Part shown: positions 24,201 to 31,814 of the stretch, piece after piece | Layout of the letters: each line of letters starts with the position of its first letter | Position numbering within the stretch: position 1 is the stretch's first letter | Source of the DNA: Chloroflexota bacterium | GTDB taxonomy: Bacteria > Chloroflexota > Anaerolineae > Aggregatilineales > Ch27 | Direction: 5' to 3' | Assembly: GCA_019873685.1 (NCBI GenBank) | Contig: JAIOAT010000029.1 | Span: forward strand, 1-43,114 | Length of the DNA: 43,114 nucleotides | The notes under the pieces: model-generated | Told to the model about the DNA's origin: nothing | The model's input: the letters and a program-made list of their open reading frames with translations, nothing else | Database searches by the model: none | Program-made: the position numbers and the translations under genes

Positions 24201-25292
24201 ATGGCCCAGGCGCGCTATCGTCCCCCGGTCAGCGCAGGCAGCGGGCGGCCCGGTTGCCGGGTCATCATCCGCCGCATCGTGCTTGCGCCGTTCCACCTGC
24301 TGCGTTTCCTGCTCAGCCTGCCGCTGCGCCTGATCCGGTTTCTCATCCACCTGCCGCGCAACATCTGGCGGCTATGGACGCGGGGCGCGCGGGGCATCGT
24401 GGCGGTGGAACAGCAGATCGCCCGGCTGTGGCGCGGGGGAAAGGCAGGCGTGCGTCTGTTACGCCTCTACTTCCCGCGCCAGGAAGTCGCCCGCGCTCTG
24501 TATACCCGGCTGCATCCCCTGCGCCTGTGGCACGGTCTGTGCGCCCTGCGCCCACGTCTGAAGCCCACGCTCTGGGATGCGCGGCCCGGACTGGCGCATA
24601 TTTTCCGTGCGCTGGAGTGGGCGCGTCAGTACCGCCGCCACCACTCGCGCTTTGAGGATATCGAAGCGTTGCGCTCCATCCTGTATGCCGACGACACCCC
24701 CCTGCCGGACGAACCGCTGCAGCCGCCGGTCGGGCTGATCGGTCGCCGCCTGAGTGTGCGCCCGCGCTGGGGCGTCTTCCTGCACGGCCTGACCCGTTAC
24801 AGCGGCGCACAGCGTATCCTGGAAGTAGGGACGGGCTACGGAATCTCCGGCCTGTACCTGGCCCGCGGCCTGCTGGAGAACTACCCGGTGCGCACCTGCC
24901 TGCTGATCACGCTGGAACAGGAGGCCGACCGCGCCGACTATGCCCGCAAGAACTTCCACCAGCTGGGCTTCAGGGATATCGTGGATGTCCGCACCGGCGA
25001 CGCGGCGACAACGCTGGAGACCGCGCTCAAAGACATCGCCCCGCTCAACATGGCCTTTATCGACGGTCTGCGCGACCACGACACAATTCTGCGCACGGTA
25101 TCGCAGATCAAGCGTCGCACTCGCCCCGGCGCCCTGATCATCCTGACCGGCATCCACAGTTCGCCGGAGATGGCCCGCGCCTGGCGTGCAGTGCGACACA
25201 TGCCACAGATCGCGGCCACGGTTGACCTGTGGCAGTGGGGTGTGCTGGTCACCGGCCAGGGACCGGCCCTGCACCTGTGCGCCCGGCTATAG
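24201..25292 (+). CDS. SAM-dependent methyltransferase with Arg/Leu-rich N-terminus
   Basis: A 363-residue protein. The C-terminal ~190 residues are a class I methyltransferase: motif I 'ILEVGTGYGISGLYLA' near residue 207, 'LITLEQEADRADYARKNF' (acidic residue binding the SAM ribose), and 'FIDGLRDHD' near 285, which resembles Methyltransf_24/O-methyltransferases. The first ~150 residues contain stretches of leucine and arginine ('LLRFLLSLPLRLIRFLIHL') that would form amphipathic helices lying on a membrane, and no typical transmembrane span. It follows the glycosidase-like gene by 12 bases, so it may methylate a sugar or lipid made or trimmed by that locus. It overlaps the convergent pgl gene by 6 bases. 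Confidence 0.8.
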   Translation: MAQARYRPPVSAGSGRPGCRVIIRRIVLAPFHLLRFLLSLPLRLIRFLIHLPRNIWRLWTRGARGIVAVEQQIARLWRGGKAGVRLLRLYFPRQEVARALYTRLHPLRLWHGLCALRPRLKPTLWDARPGLAHIFRALEWARQYRRHHSRFEDIEALRSILYADDTPLPDEPLQPPVGLIGRRLSVRPRWGVFLHGLTRYSGAQRILEVGTGYGISGLYLARGLLENYPVRTCLLITLEQEADRADYARKNFHQLGFRDIVDVRTGDAATTLETALKDIAPLNMAFIDGLRDHDTILRTVSQIKRRTRPGALIILTGIHSSPEMARAWRAVRHMPQIAATVDLWQWGVLVTGQGPALHLCARL

Positions 25293-26030
25293 ACTCCCGG
25301 CCGCGGCCTCATCGATCATCCACAAGAGACGGCCTTTGTCCGGGCGGACGATCTGAGCCGGTAGCACAGTCGGCTGGTAAGGGCCATAAAGAACCTGGCG
25401 CAAACGCGCCGCTTTCTCCGCGCCGGTCACCAGGAAGGTCACCTGGTGGGCAGCGTTAATGGCCACCGGCGTCAGGGTGATGCGCCAGGCCTTCAGGCTA
25501 TCGACGTGGTAGGCGGCCACCCAGCGCCGCTCTTCACGGATGGCTGGCGCGCCGGGGAACAGCGAGGCGGTGTGTCCGTCCTCGCCCATACCCAGCAGGA
25601 CGAGGTCAAAGCGCGGCAGAAGCTGCTGGCGGTCCCCCAGCACAGCCTTGAAGAAGTCGCGCAGCTTGGCCTCGTACTCGGCAGCAGCCGCCGCCGGGGG
25701 CATCTCTCCGCTTATACGGTGGATGTTCTGCGGAGGAATCGGTACATGATCCAGCAGGGTGTCGCAGGCCATCCGGTAGTTGCTGTCCTCATGGGTTGGC
25801 GGCACGGCGCGCTCATCGCCCCAGAAGACATGCGTCACCAGCCAGTCCAGCTGATCGATCATGTCCGGCTCGGCCAGGCGGGAATACACCGCCGCCGGTG
25901 TGCTGCCACCGGAGAGCGCCAGCACAAACCGGCCACGCGCTGCTATCGCTTCCTGGGCCTTGGCGACCACATGCTGCGCCGCCGCCTCAGCCAGTTCCGC
26001 CGGGTTTGAGAAGGTGCGTATCGTGCTCAT
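25287..26030 (-). CDS. pgl: 6-phosphogluconolactonase
   Basis: A 247-residue protein of the DevB/Pgl family, related to glucosamine-6-phosphate isomerases. Signatures are 'LALSGGSTPAAVYSRL' near residue 38, 'FWGDERAVPPTHEDSNYRM' near 70, and 'LLGMGEDGHTASLFPG' near 150. It hydrolyses 6-phosphogluconolactone to 6-phosphogluconate, the second step of the oxidative pentose-phosphate pathway. Its ATG overlaps the zwf stop (ATGA), so the two consecutive enzymes are translationally coupled. The gene set rpiA-zwf-pgl is transcribed in that order on the minus strand. Confidence 0.95.
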   Translation of the reverse strand: MSTIRTFSNPAELAEAAAQHVVAKAQEAIAARGRFVLALSGGSTPAAVYSRLAEPDMIDQLDWLVTHVFWGDERAVPPTHEDSNYRMACDTLLDHVPIPPQNIHRISGEMPPAAAAAEYEAKLRDFFKAVLGDRQQLLPRFDLVLLGMGEDGHTASLFPGAPAIREERRWVAAYHVDSLKAWRITLTPVAINAAHQVTFLVTGAEKAARLRQVLYGPYQPTVLPAQIVRPDKGRLLWMIDEAAAGSL

Positions 26031-27496
26031 GCTTCATCCTCGGTCATTTGATCCCCACAGCCGTGCCACCAGCGGCGATCTTCGGCTGCCAGGAAAGCGT
26101 CAGCCTGCTCCGGCCCCCACGTACCCGGTTCATACGTCAAGAGCGGCGAGACCTCCGGCGAAGCCTCCCAGCCCTGAATCACCGGATCAATGATACCCCA
26201 GGCCAGTTCGATTTCGTCACTGCGGGCAAACAGGGAAGCATCCCCCTGCAGGGCGTCCAGTAGCAGCCGTTCGTAAGCGTCAGGCAACGACTCACGGTTG
26301 AAAGCCGTCTGATAGCGAAACTCCATATCCACCGGACGCATCGCCTGCGCTGAATCGGGCACCTTGACCTGGAACTTCAGATGCACGCCTTCATCGGGCT
26401 GGATGCACATAGCCAGGATGTTGGGGATCAACTTGAAATCCGGCGGCAGATCAAACATGACATGTGGCGGGCGCTGAAACTGGATGCTGATCTGGCTGGC
26501 CTTAGCCCGGAGCGCCTTGCCCGACCGCAGATAGAATGGCACTCCCTTCCAGCGCCAGTTGTCGATGTACAGCCTGAGCGCCGCGTAAGTCGGAGTCTGC
26601 GAATCTGGCGCAACGCCCTCAGCGTCGCGGTAGCCGCGGTACTGGGCGCGGATAGTATCCGCCAGGGCGATTGGCCGGATGGCGCTCAGCACCTTGGCTT
26701 TTTCGTTGCGCACAGCATCCGCCTCGAAGGAAGCCGGAGGTTCCATGGCTACCAGCGACAACAACTGCAACAGGTGATTCTGGAACATATCACGGAGTAC
26801 GCCGGAGCCATCGTAGTACCCGGCGCGGTGCCCGACATCCACCGTTTCAGTCACCGAAATCTGCACATGGTCAACATAGCGGCGGTTCCAGACCGGCTCG
26901 AAAATGGTGTTGGCAAAGCGCAGAAACAGAATGTTCTGGGCTGTTTCCTTGCCCAGGTAGTGATCGATCCGGTACACCTGATGCTCTTCAAATGCGGCAT
27001 GCACAACACTGTTTAGCGCCCGCGCCGAGGCGCGATCCCGCCCGAATGGCTTCTCGATCACCACCCGCCGCCAGCAACCATCCCGTTCGCGGGCCATATC
27101 CGCTTCCGCCAGGTTGCGGATGGCCGCCTCGTAGAGCTCCGGGCCGACCGAAAGGTAGTACAGCCGGTTAGCCGGCCCGCCCTCCAGCCTGACCAGGGCG
27201 CGATCCAGTTTCCTGAAGTCGTCCAGCTCATTCAGGCTGCCGGGCACATAGAACAGCCGGGCAGCAAAAGAGGGCCACAGCGCCGAATCAAACGCCGCCC
27301 CCATGAACTGCTCAGCGTGCTCACGCAGCACTTCCCGGAATTGCTCGTCGCTCCAGGGCCGCCGCGCCGAACCAACCACCCTGACGCCTTCCGGCAGGCG
27401 GCCTTTGCAGTACAGGTGCAAGAGCGCCGGGACCAGCTTACGGCTGGTCAGGTCGCCCGACGCGCCAAAGATGACGATAGTGGTGTTCTCGCTCAT
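26027..27496 (-). CDS. zwf: Glucose-6-phosphate 1-dehydrogenase
   Basis: A 489-residue enzyme of normal length that oxidises glucose-6-phosphate to 6-phosphogluconolactone, giving NADPH. The nucleotide-binding 'IFGASGDLTSRKLVPAL' is at residues 9-25. The substrate/catalytic motif 'RIDHYLGKE' follows at about 180, with the 'EKPFGRD' segment before it. I chose the ATG at 27496: GAGG lies 8 bases before it, while the ATG 6 bases upstream would be too close. No gnd gene for 6-phosphogluconate dehydrogenase lies in the window. Upstream is rpiA, separated by 10 bases. Confidence 0.96.
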   Translation of the reverse strand: MSENTTIVIFGASGDLTSRKLVPALLHLYCKGRLPEGVRVVGSARRPWSDEQFREVLREHAEQFMGAAFDSALWPSFAARLFYVPGSLNELDDFRKLDRALVRLEGGPANRLYYLSVGPELYEAAIRNLAEADMARERDGCWRRVVIEKPFGRDRASARALNSVVHAAFEEHQVYRIDHYLGKETAQNILFLRFANTIFEPVWNRRYVDHVQISVTETVDVGHRAGYYDGSGVLRDMFQNHLLQLLSLVAMEPPASFEADAVRNEKAKVLSAIRPIALADTIRAQYRGYRDAEGVAPDSQTPTYAALRLYIDNWRWKGVPFYLRSGKALRAKASQISIQFQRPPHVMFDLPPDFKLIPNILAMCIQPDEGVHLKFQVKVPDSAQAMRPVDMEFRYQTAFNRESLPDAYERLLLDALQGDASLFARSDEIELAWGIIDPVIQGWEASPEVSPLLTYEPGTWGPEQADAFLAAEDRRWWHGCGDQMTEDEA

Positions 27497-27506
27497 GGGC
27501 ATCACC

Positions 27507-28196
27507 TCACGAGCGCCGTACATGCCGGACGCCATCCGGGCTGGCCACAATCAGATCGGTCGCCAGACCCAGGAACAACCCGTGCCCGATGATCCCCGCC
27601 CGTGCGTCCAGTTGCGCCGCCAGCGCCCAGGGATCGGCGATCGGGCCAAAGCGCGTGTCCAGGATGAAACCGCCCTGATCCGTCCGGTAGGGCGAACCGT
27701 CAGCCCGGCAGCGTAAGACCGGCTGGCCGCCCAGCCCTTCCAGGAAGCGAAGTTGCGCCTTCCAGCCAAATTCCAGCACCTCAATCGGCAGCGGCCAGCG
27801 CGTGCCCAGCGCCGCCGAAAGCTTGGAATGATCAACCACGATGATCTCCCGTCGGCTGGCCTGGGCGACCATCTTCTCCCGCAACAGCGCCCCGCCGCCA
27901 CCCTTGATCAGGTTAAGGGCCGGGTCAACTTCATCAGCGCCATCGATTGTCAGATCAATGGCTGGATGATCATCGAGGGTGGTCAGGGGGATGCCCAGGG
28001 CGCGCGCTGTTTCTTCAACGTTGCGCGAGCAGGGCACGCCCAGAATATCACACAGCGCACCGGCAGCAATCAACTGCCCGATCCGCCGAATGGCGTAAAT
28101 CGCCGTGCTGCCCTCCCCCAGGCCGACGATCATGCCCGATTCGACAAAATCCACTGCGCGTTCTGCCGCCTGACGCTTGAGTTCCGTGATCTCCAT
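27507..28196 (-). CDS. rpiA: Ribose-5-phosphate isomerase A
   Basis: A 229-residue RpiA, normal length. It interconverts ribose-5-phosphate and ribulose-5-phosphate. Seen are the phosphate loop '[13 protein letters not shown]', '[28 protein letters not shown]' (read in parts, holding the catalytic Asp/Glu and Lys), and 'IVVDHSKLS'. The loop usually reads GLGTGST; here the Thr is Glu28, a change that puts a negative charge close to the phosphate site. Everything else looks functional. First gene of the minus-strand rpiA-zwf-pgl set, behind a 411-base divergent region shared with the M4 protease gene. Confidence 0.94.
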   Translation of the reverse strand: MEITELKRQAAERAVDFVESGMIVGLGEGSTAIYAIRRIGQLIAAGALCDILGVPCSRNVEETARALGIPLTTLDDHPAIDLTIDGADEVDPALNLIKGGGGALLREKMVAQASRREIIVVDHSKLSAALGTRWPLPIEVLEFGWKAQLRFLEGLGGQPVLRCRADGSPYRTDQGGFILDTRFGPIADPWALAAQLDARAGIIGHGLFLGLATDLIVASPDGVRHVRRS

Positions 28197-28607
28197 CTAT
28201 GCTGCGCCTTCCTGACAGAAGCCTTTCCTCGTCATCGCCGGGGCTGTACCCGTCAGGGCAGCGAACCGGCGCTTCCCGGCGATTGTAACACACATGCTGC
28301 CTGATGATACGCACCGGGAACAGCTTTCGACCCATGCGCCATACCGTTAGAGAGCGGGAAACCGGGAATAGGCAGTGAGAAGTGACAAGAGGGTGTACGG
28401 CAGTGGCCGGTAATCCTTCGCCGAGCGCGAGACCTATTCGCTGCCATATTGCGTCCTCTCCGATCTCCCGGCCTCCTGGCCTCCGCCCCGGTTTCCCGGC
28501 GCACAGCCCGCCGGTCGGTCGTGCTATAATGCGCGTAGGGGGCAGGACATCGCCGACAACAGTGGGAAACACAGATCTTCCTGTTCTCCCAGGAAAGGAA
28601 AACCGTG
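28197..28607. other. 411-base divergent intergenic region with promoter boxes and short-period repeats
   Basis: No gene is supported. Minus-strand TACAAT at 28287-28282 could serve rpiA, about 86 bases from its start; no -35 match was found. Plus-strand TATAAT at 28525-28530 serves the M4 protease gene, 78 bases away. From about 28355 to 28425 the sequence is purine-rich with a loose 7-base beat (GGCAGTG, AGAAGTG, ACAAGAG, then GGCAGTG again), like degenerate heptamer repeats. GC-rich pyrimidine runs fill 28460-28500. Confidence 0.5.
28525..28530 (+). promoter_or_regulatory. -10 box (TATAAT) upstream of the M4 protease gene
   Basis: A consensus TATAAT, 78 bases before the protease start. The -35 region is GC-rich without a clear hexamer match. 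The emfourin-type gene downstream would share this transcript. Confidence 0.4.
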
Positions 28608-29771
28608 ATGCATACCGGCCCGCACCTCCCGATCCAGTGTATTGTGCCGCCACATATGCTGCAGAATATCGCGCAGAACGGCACCGACGAACAGCGCGCC
28701 TGGGCGCTTGGCACGCTGACCCAATCCGAGCAGTTCCGCGGGCAGCGGCTGGCTACCCAGCAATTCGCCGTCATGGGTTTGAGCATGGTCACCGGCGGAG
28801 GGCTGAACCGCTCCGTGTTCAACGCGCGGTATACCACTGAGCTACCCGGCTCGCTGGCCCGCGGCGAAGGCGACCCACCCACCGGCGATCTGGCGGTAGA
28901 TGAGGCGTATGACGGTGCGGGCACAACCTATGAGTTCTACCGGCAGGCTTACGGCCGGGATTCAATTGACGGCCAGGGGATGGCGCTGCTTTCGACCGTG
29001 CACTTTGGCATCGGCTATGACAACGCCTTCTGGAACGGCAAGCAGATGGTCTATGGCGATGGCGACGAGGACCTGCCGGAAGCCATGCGCCTGTTCAACC
29101 GATTCACGGCTGCCGTGGACATCATCGCCCACGAACTGACTCATGGCATGACGCAGTATGAATCGCGCCTGAATTATTTTGAGCAGCCGGGCGCGCTGAA
29201 CGAATCGCTCTCCGATGTGTTCGGGGTGCTAACCAAGCAGTACCTGCTCCGCCAGACTGCCGACCAGGCGGACTGGATCATCGGCGCCGGCCTGTTCACC
29301 GCCAATGTCAGCGGCGTCGGCATCCGCTCGCTCAAGGCGCCCGGCACCGCCTATGACGACCCGGTCTTGGGCAAGGACCCCCAGCCGGCCCACATGAACC
29401 AGTACAAGAACGTCTCCTACGACAACGGCGGGGTGCATATCAATTCCGGCATCCCCAACCATGCTTTCTACGTCACCGCCAGGGAGCTGGGCGGCTTTGC
29501 CTGGGAAAAAGCGGGCTACATCTGGTACATCACGCAACGGGACAAATTGAGCGCCAAGTCCGACTTTCAGGCGGCAGCCAACCTGACCTACCAGGTCGCT
29601 GCATCGCTCTATGGCAGCGGCAGCCTGGAGCAACAGGCCGTCAGGACCGGCTGGCAGGAAGTGGGCATCACCGTGTCGACCGATACCGAGCCGCCAACCA
29701 CGCCGCCTACCGAAGAACCTGTCGGTTGTCGCCAGACGCTGATCAATCTACTGATGGGCCGACGAAGCTAG
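28608..29771 (+). CDS. Protealysin-like M4 zinc metalloprotease
   Basis: A 387-residue M4-family (thermolysin-like) precursor. Zinc site 'HELTH' is at His175-His179 with Glu176 as base; the third ligand is Glu199 in 'GALNESLSDVFG', 24 residues after the first His as in thermolysin. 'GGVHINSGIPNHAFY' contributes the transition-state His. There is no signal peptide; the short propeptide carries the protealysin-type start 'CIVPPHMLQNIA'. Protealysin-like enzymes often act without classical export. AGGAAAGGA lies 8 bases before the ATG; a GTG directly before it is an alternative start. The inhibitor gene follows after 39 bases. It interrupts the pentose-phosphate gene cluster on the opposite strand. 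Confidence 0.92.
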   Translation: MHTGPHLPIQCIVPPHMLQNIAQNGTDEQRAWALGTLTQSEQFRGQRLATQQFAVMGLSMVTGGGLNRSVFNARYTTELPGSLARGEGDPPTGDLAVDEAYDGAGTTYEFYRQAYGRDSIDGQGMALLSTVHFGIGYDNAFWNGKQMVYGDGDEDLPEAMRLFNRFTAAVDIIAHELTHGMTQYESRLNYFEQPGALNESLSDVFGVLTKQYLLRQTADQADWIIGAGLFTANVSGVGIRSLKAPGTAYDDPVLGKDPQPAHMNQYKNVSYDNGGVHINSGIPNHAFYVTARELGGFAWEKAGYIWYITQRDKLSAKSDFQAAANLTYQVAASLYGSGSLEQQAVRTGWQEVGITVSTDTEPPTTPPTEEPVGCRQTLINLLMGRRS

Positions 29772-29810
29772 AAGAGACCTTTCACCTGTGATGCAGGCCG
29801 GGGGGCCGCC

Positions 29811-30113
29811 ATGAAGATCGAGTTTGAGCGCACGGGTGGATTCATGGGGTTGCGCATCTTCGCGGAGATCGATACGGCTGATCTTCCGCCAGAAGAAGCG
29901 GAAGCCATCGATAAGCTGCTCGCGGAAGCCAACTTCTTTGCTCTGCCTGAGGAACTGACGGCATCCACGCCCGGCATGGATTACTTCCACTACCGGCTGA
30001 CCGTCATCCCCGAGGACGGCAAAGCGCACACTGTGCGCTTCACCGATAGCGCCGCCCCGCTGGAGATGCTCCCCCTCGTCCGCCGTCTGACGCGCCTGGC
30101 GCGCGGCCAGTAA
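29811..30113 (+). CDS. Emfourin-type M4 protease inhibitor
   Basis: A 100-residue protein matching the emfourin family, small slow-tight inhibitors encoded next to protealysin-like proteases. Recognisable are 'MKIEFERTGGFMGLRIF', 'DTADLPPEEAEAIDKLL', 'FFALPE', 'DYFHYRLTV', 'HTVRFTDS' and a terminal Leu/Arg-rich helix. The family is cytoplasmic and is thought to hold the partner protease in check. The gene is the second in the operon with the M4 protease, which strongly supports the pairing. A very strong hairpin follows its stop. Confidence 0.85.
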   Translation: MKIEFERTGGFMGLRIFAEIDTADLPPEEAEAIDKLLAEANFFALPEELTASTPGMDYFHYRLTVIPEDGKAHTVRFTDSAAPLEMLPLVRRLTRLARGQ

Positions 30114-30123
30114 CCAGCAGCAG

Positions 30124-30160
30124 CGCAGGCGCTCGACTGGGAGTCAGTCGGGCGCCTGCG
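30124..30160. terminator. Near-perfect 16-bp hairpin between convergent genes
   Basis: Arms 30124-30139 and 30145-30160 match over 16 bases with a single U-G wobble, around a 5-base loop. It lies between the emfourin-type stop (30113) and the pgi stop (30189), and can end transcription from both sides. No U-tract follows. Confidence 0.7.
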
Positions 30161-30188
30161 TAACGGGGTTGCCATCAGCGCACAGGGC

Positions 30189-31814
30189 CTAAGCCAGCAA
30201 GCTTTGTAGCCCGCCGATGACGTCCGCGCCGAGATCGAAGCGCACCACACGCCGACCGGCTTCCTGCAACGCGCCAAAGTCGCCATTGGCCTGGGCGCGG
30301 ATCAGTGTCCCGAAGGAAAGACTCCCGCCGGCCTGTCCGGCCACATCCGGGATCAGGGCGTCTGGCTCGCTGGCCCCTACCAGCTGGATGAACAGCCCGC
30401 GTCCGCCATCACCCTTGTGCAGTTGCCCTGTTGAATGCAGGAAGCGCGGCCCGTAGCCGATGGTCACCGCCAGACCAGTCTGCTGCCGCAACTGGCGTTG
30501 CAGCGCCTGCAGGGCGGCCCCGATCTCCCCGGTCGGTGTGAGGTACGCCTGCAGCGCAATGTAATCACCCGGTCGGGCTGAAGCCAGAAAGCCCCGCAGA
30601 TTCTCCGGGCGCGGAGGCATCGCCGGAACTTCCGGCAGGCGGCCTGTCGTCTTGAAGGCGTCCACCGCCCGCCGGGCCAGCACTTTGGCCGCTTCCACAT
30701 TGGGCTGGTCGAACGGGTTGATGTTCAGCACATGCCCGGCGACAGCAGTCGCAAACTCCCACAGCATGAACTGCTTTCCCAGATCGTAGCGATCGCTCAT
30801 CGTCAGCCGAACGACGGGATGTCCGGCAGCTTGCAGGGCGCTCAGCGCCACGTCAGACCCGGCATCCCCATCCAGCGTCACGGCAACAAACAGACGATCC
30901 GCGCCGTAAGTCTCCGGAGCGTCCAGTGGCTCGCCCACCACTGGCAGAATACCAACGCCGTCCTTGCCGGTGCTTTCCGCCACGAGCTGCTCGATCCAGT
31001 CGCCCAGGCTGGCGATTGCCGGGGAAAGCACCAGTGTGAGCTTGTCGCGGCCTGCCCTGGCCAGCGCCCCCATCACCGCCCCCAGGTAGGCGCCAGGATT
31101 GGCGGCAACATCTGCAATGCGGCAGGACTCAGCCATCTCCCCGGCGCGGTCCAGCAGCCGCGCAATGTCAGCGCCGACCAGCGCCGCCGGGATCAGGCCG
31201 AACAGTGACAGGGCCGAATAGCGCCCGCCGATAGTAGGATCATTGAGGAACGTCCGGCGGAAGCGGTAATCGCGGGCCAGCCCCTCCAGTGTACTGCCCG
31301 GATCGGTGATGACAATGAAATGCTGCCCCGCCTGTTCCGGCCCGACTTCCGCCGCGACCAGGTTGTAGCAGTACTTGAAGAACGAAAGCGTCTCCACCGT
31401 GCCGCCGGACTTGGTGGAGACGATGTACAGTGTCCGGTGAGGATCACAGGCCTGTGTCCTGGCAAGGACTGCACCCGGATCGGTGCTATCCAGCACCTCC
31501 AGCCGCAGCCCGCCAGCGGAATCGGCCAGCGCCCGGCTGAAAAGCTCCGGCGCCAGGCTGGAACCGCCCATCCCCAGCAGCAGGGCCTGCGTGAACCCGG
31601 CAGCGCGAACCTCCGCGACAAAACCCGCGATGTCCGCCAGTTGCGGACGCATAGTTTCTGGCAGGTGCAGCCAGCCCAGCCGGTTAGTGATCTCGGTTGG
31701 GTCCGGCTTCCAGACGGTATGATCATGCGCCCAGAGGCGGGCAACCACCCGCGCCTTCCGCAACCCGGTCAGCGCATTCTCAACGTCTGGCTGGTAAGCG
31801 CCCAGTGTACTCAT
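30189..31814 (-). CDS. pgi: Glucose-6-phosphate isomerase
   Basis: A 541-residue SIS-type isomerase. 'LLLGMGGSSLAPELFSRAL' near residue 98 and 'IVSTKSGGTVETLSFFKY' near 151 are the sugar-phosphate loops. 'GGRYSALSLFGLIPAAL' near 217 and 'ESTGKDGVGILPVVGE' follow, and 'LNINPFDQPNVEAAK' near 367 matches the PGI active-site region; 'FLHSTGQLHKGD' near 478 contributes the catalytic His. This is the PGI form that in many bacteria is the second half of a transaldolase-PGI fusion. Here it is a separate gene whose ATG overlaps the tal stop (ATGA). Converts glucose-6-phosphate to fructose-6-phosphate. Confidence 0.92.
   Translation of the reverse strand: MSTLGAYQPDVENALTGLRKARVVARLWAHDHTVWKPDPTEITNRLGWLHLPETMRPQLADIAGFVAEVRAAGFTQALLLGMGGSSLAPELFSRALADSAGGLRLEVLDSTDPGAVLARTQACDPHRTLYIVSTKSGGTVETLSFFKYCYNLVAAEVGPEQAGQHFIVITDPGSTLEGLARDYRFRRTFLNDPTIGGRYSALSLFGLIPAALVGADIARLLDRAGEMAESCRIADVAANPGAYLGAVMGALARAGRDKLTLVLSPAIASLGDWIEQLVAESTGKDGVGILPVVGEPLDAPETYGADRLFVAVTLDGDAGSDVALSALQAAGHPVVRLTMSDRYDLGKQFMLWEFATAVAGHVLNINPFDQPNVEAAKVLARRAVDAFKTTGRLPEVPAMPPRPENLRGFLASARPGDYIALQAYLTPTGEIGAALQALQRQLRQQTGLAVTIGYGPRFLHSTGQLHKGDGGRGLFIQLVGASEPDALIPDVAGQAGGSLSFGTLIRAQANGDFGALQEAGRRVVRFDLGADVIGGLQSLLA

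Noticed and set aside
22971..24350. 459-codon open frame on the minus strand
   Set aside because: It is antisense to the glycosidase-like gene, has low-complexity Gln/Arg/Ala content and no domain I recognise.
28197..28607. Possible gene in the divergent region
   Set aside because: Frames here have no start with a ribosome-binding site and no coding pattern; the region is better explained by two promoters and repeat-like DNA.
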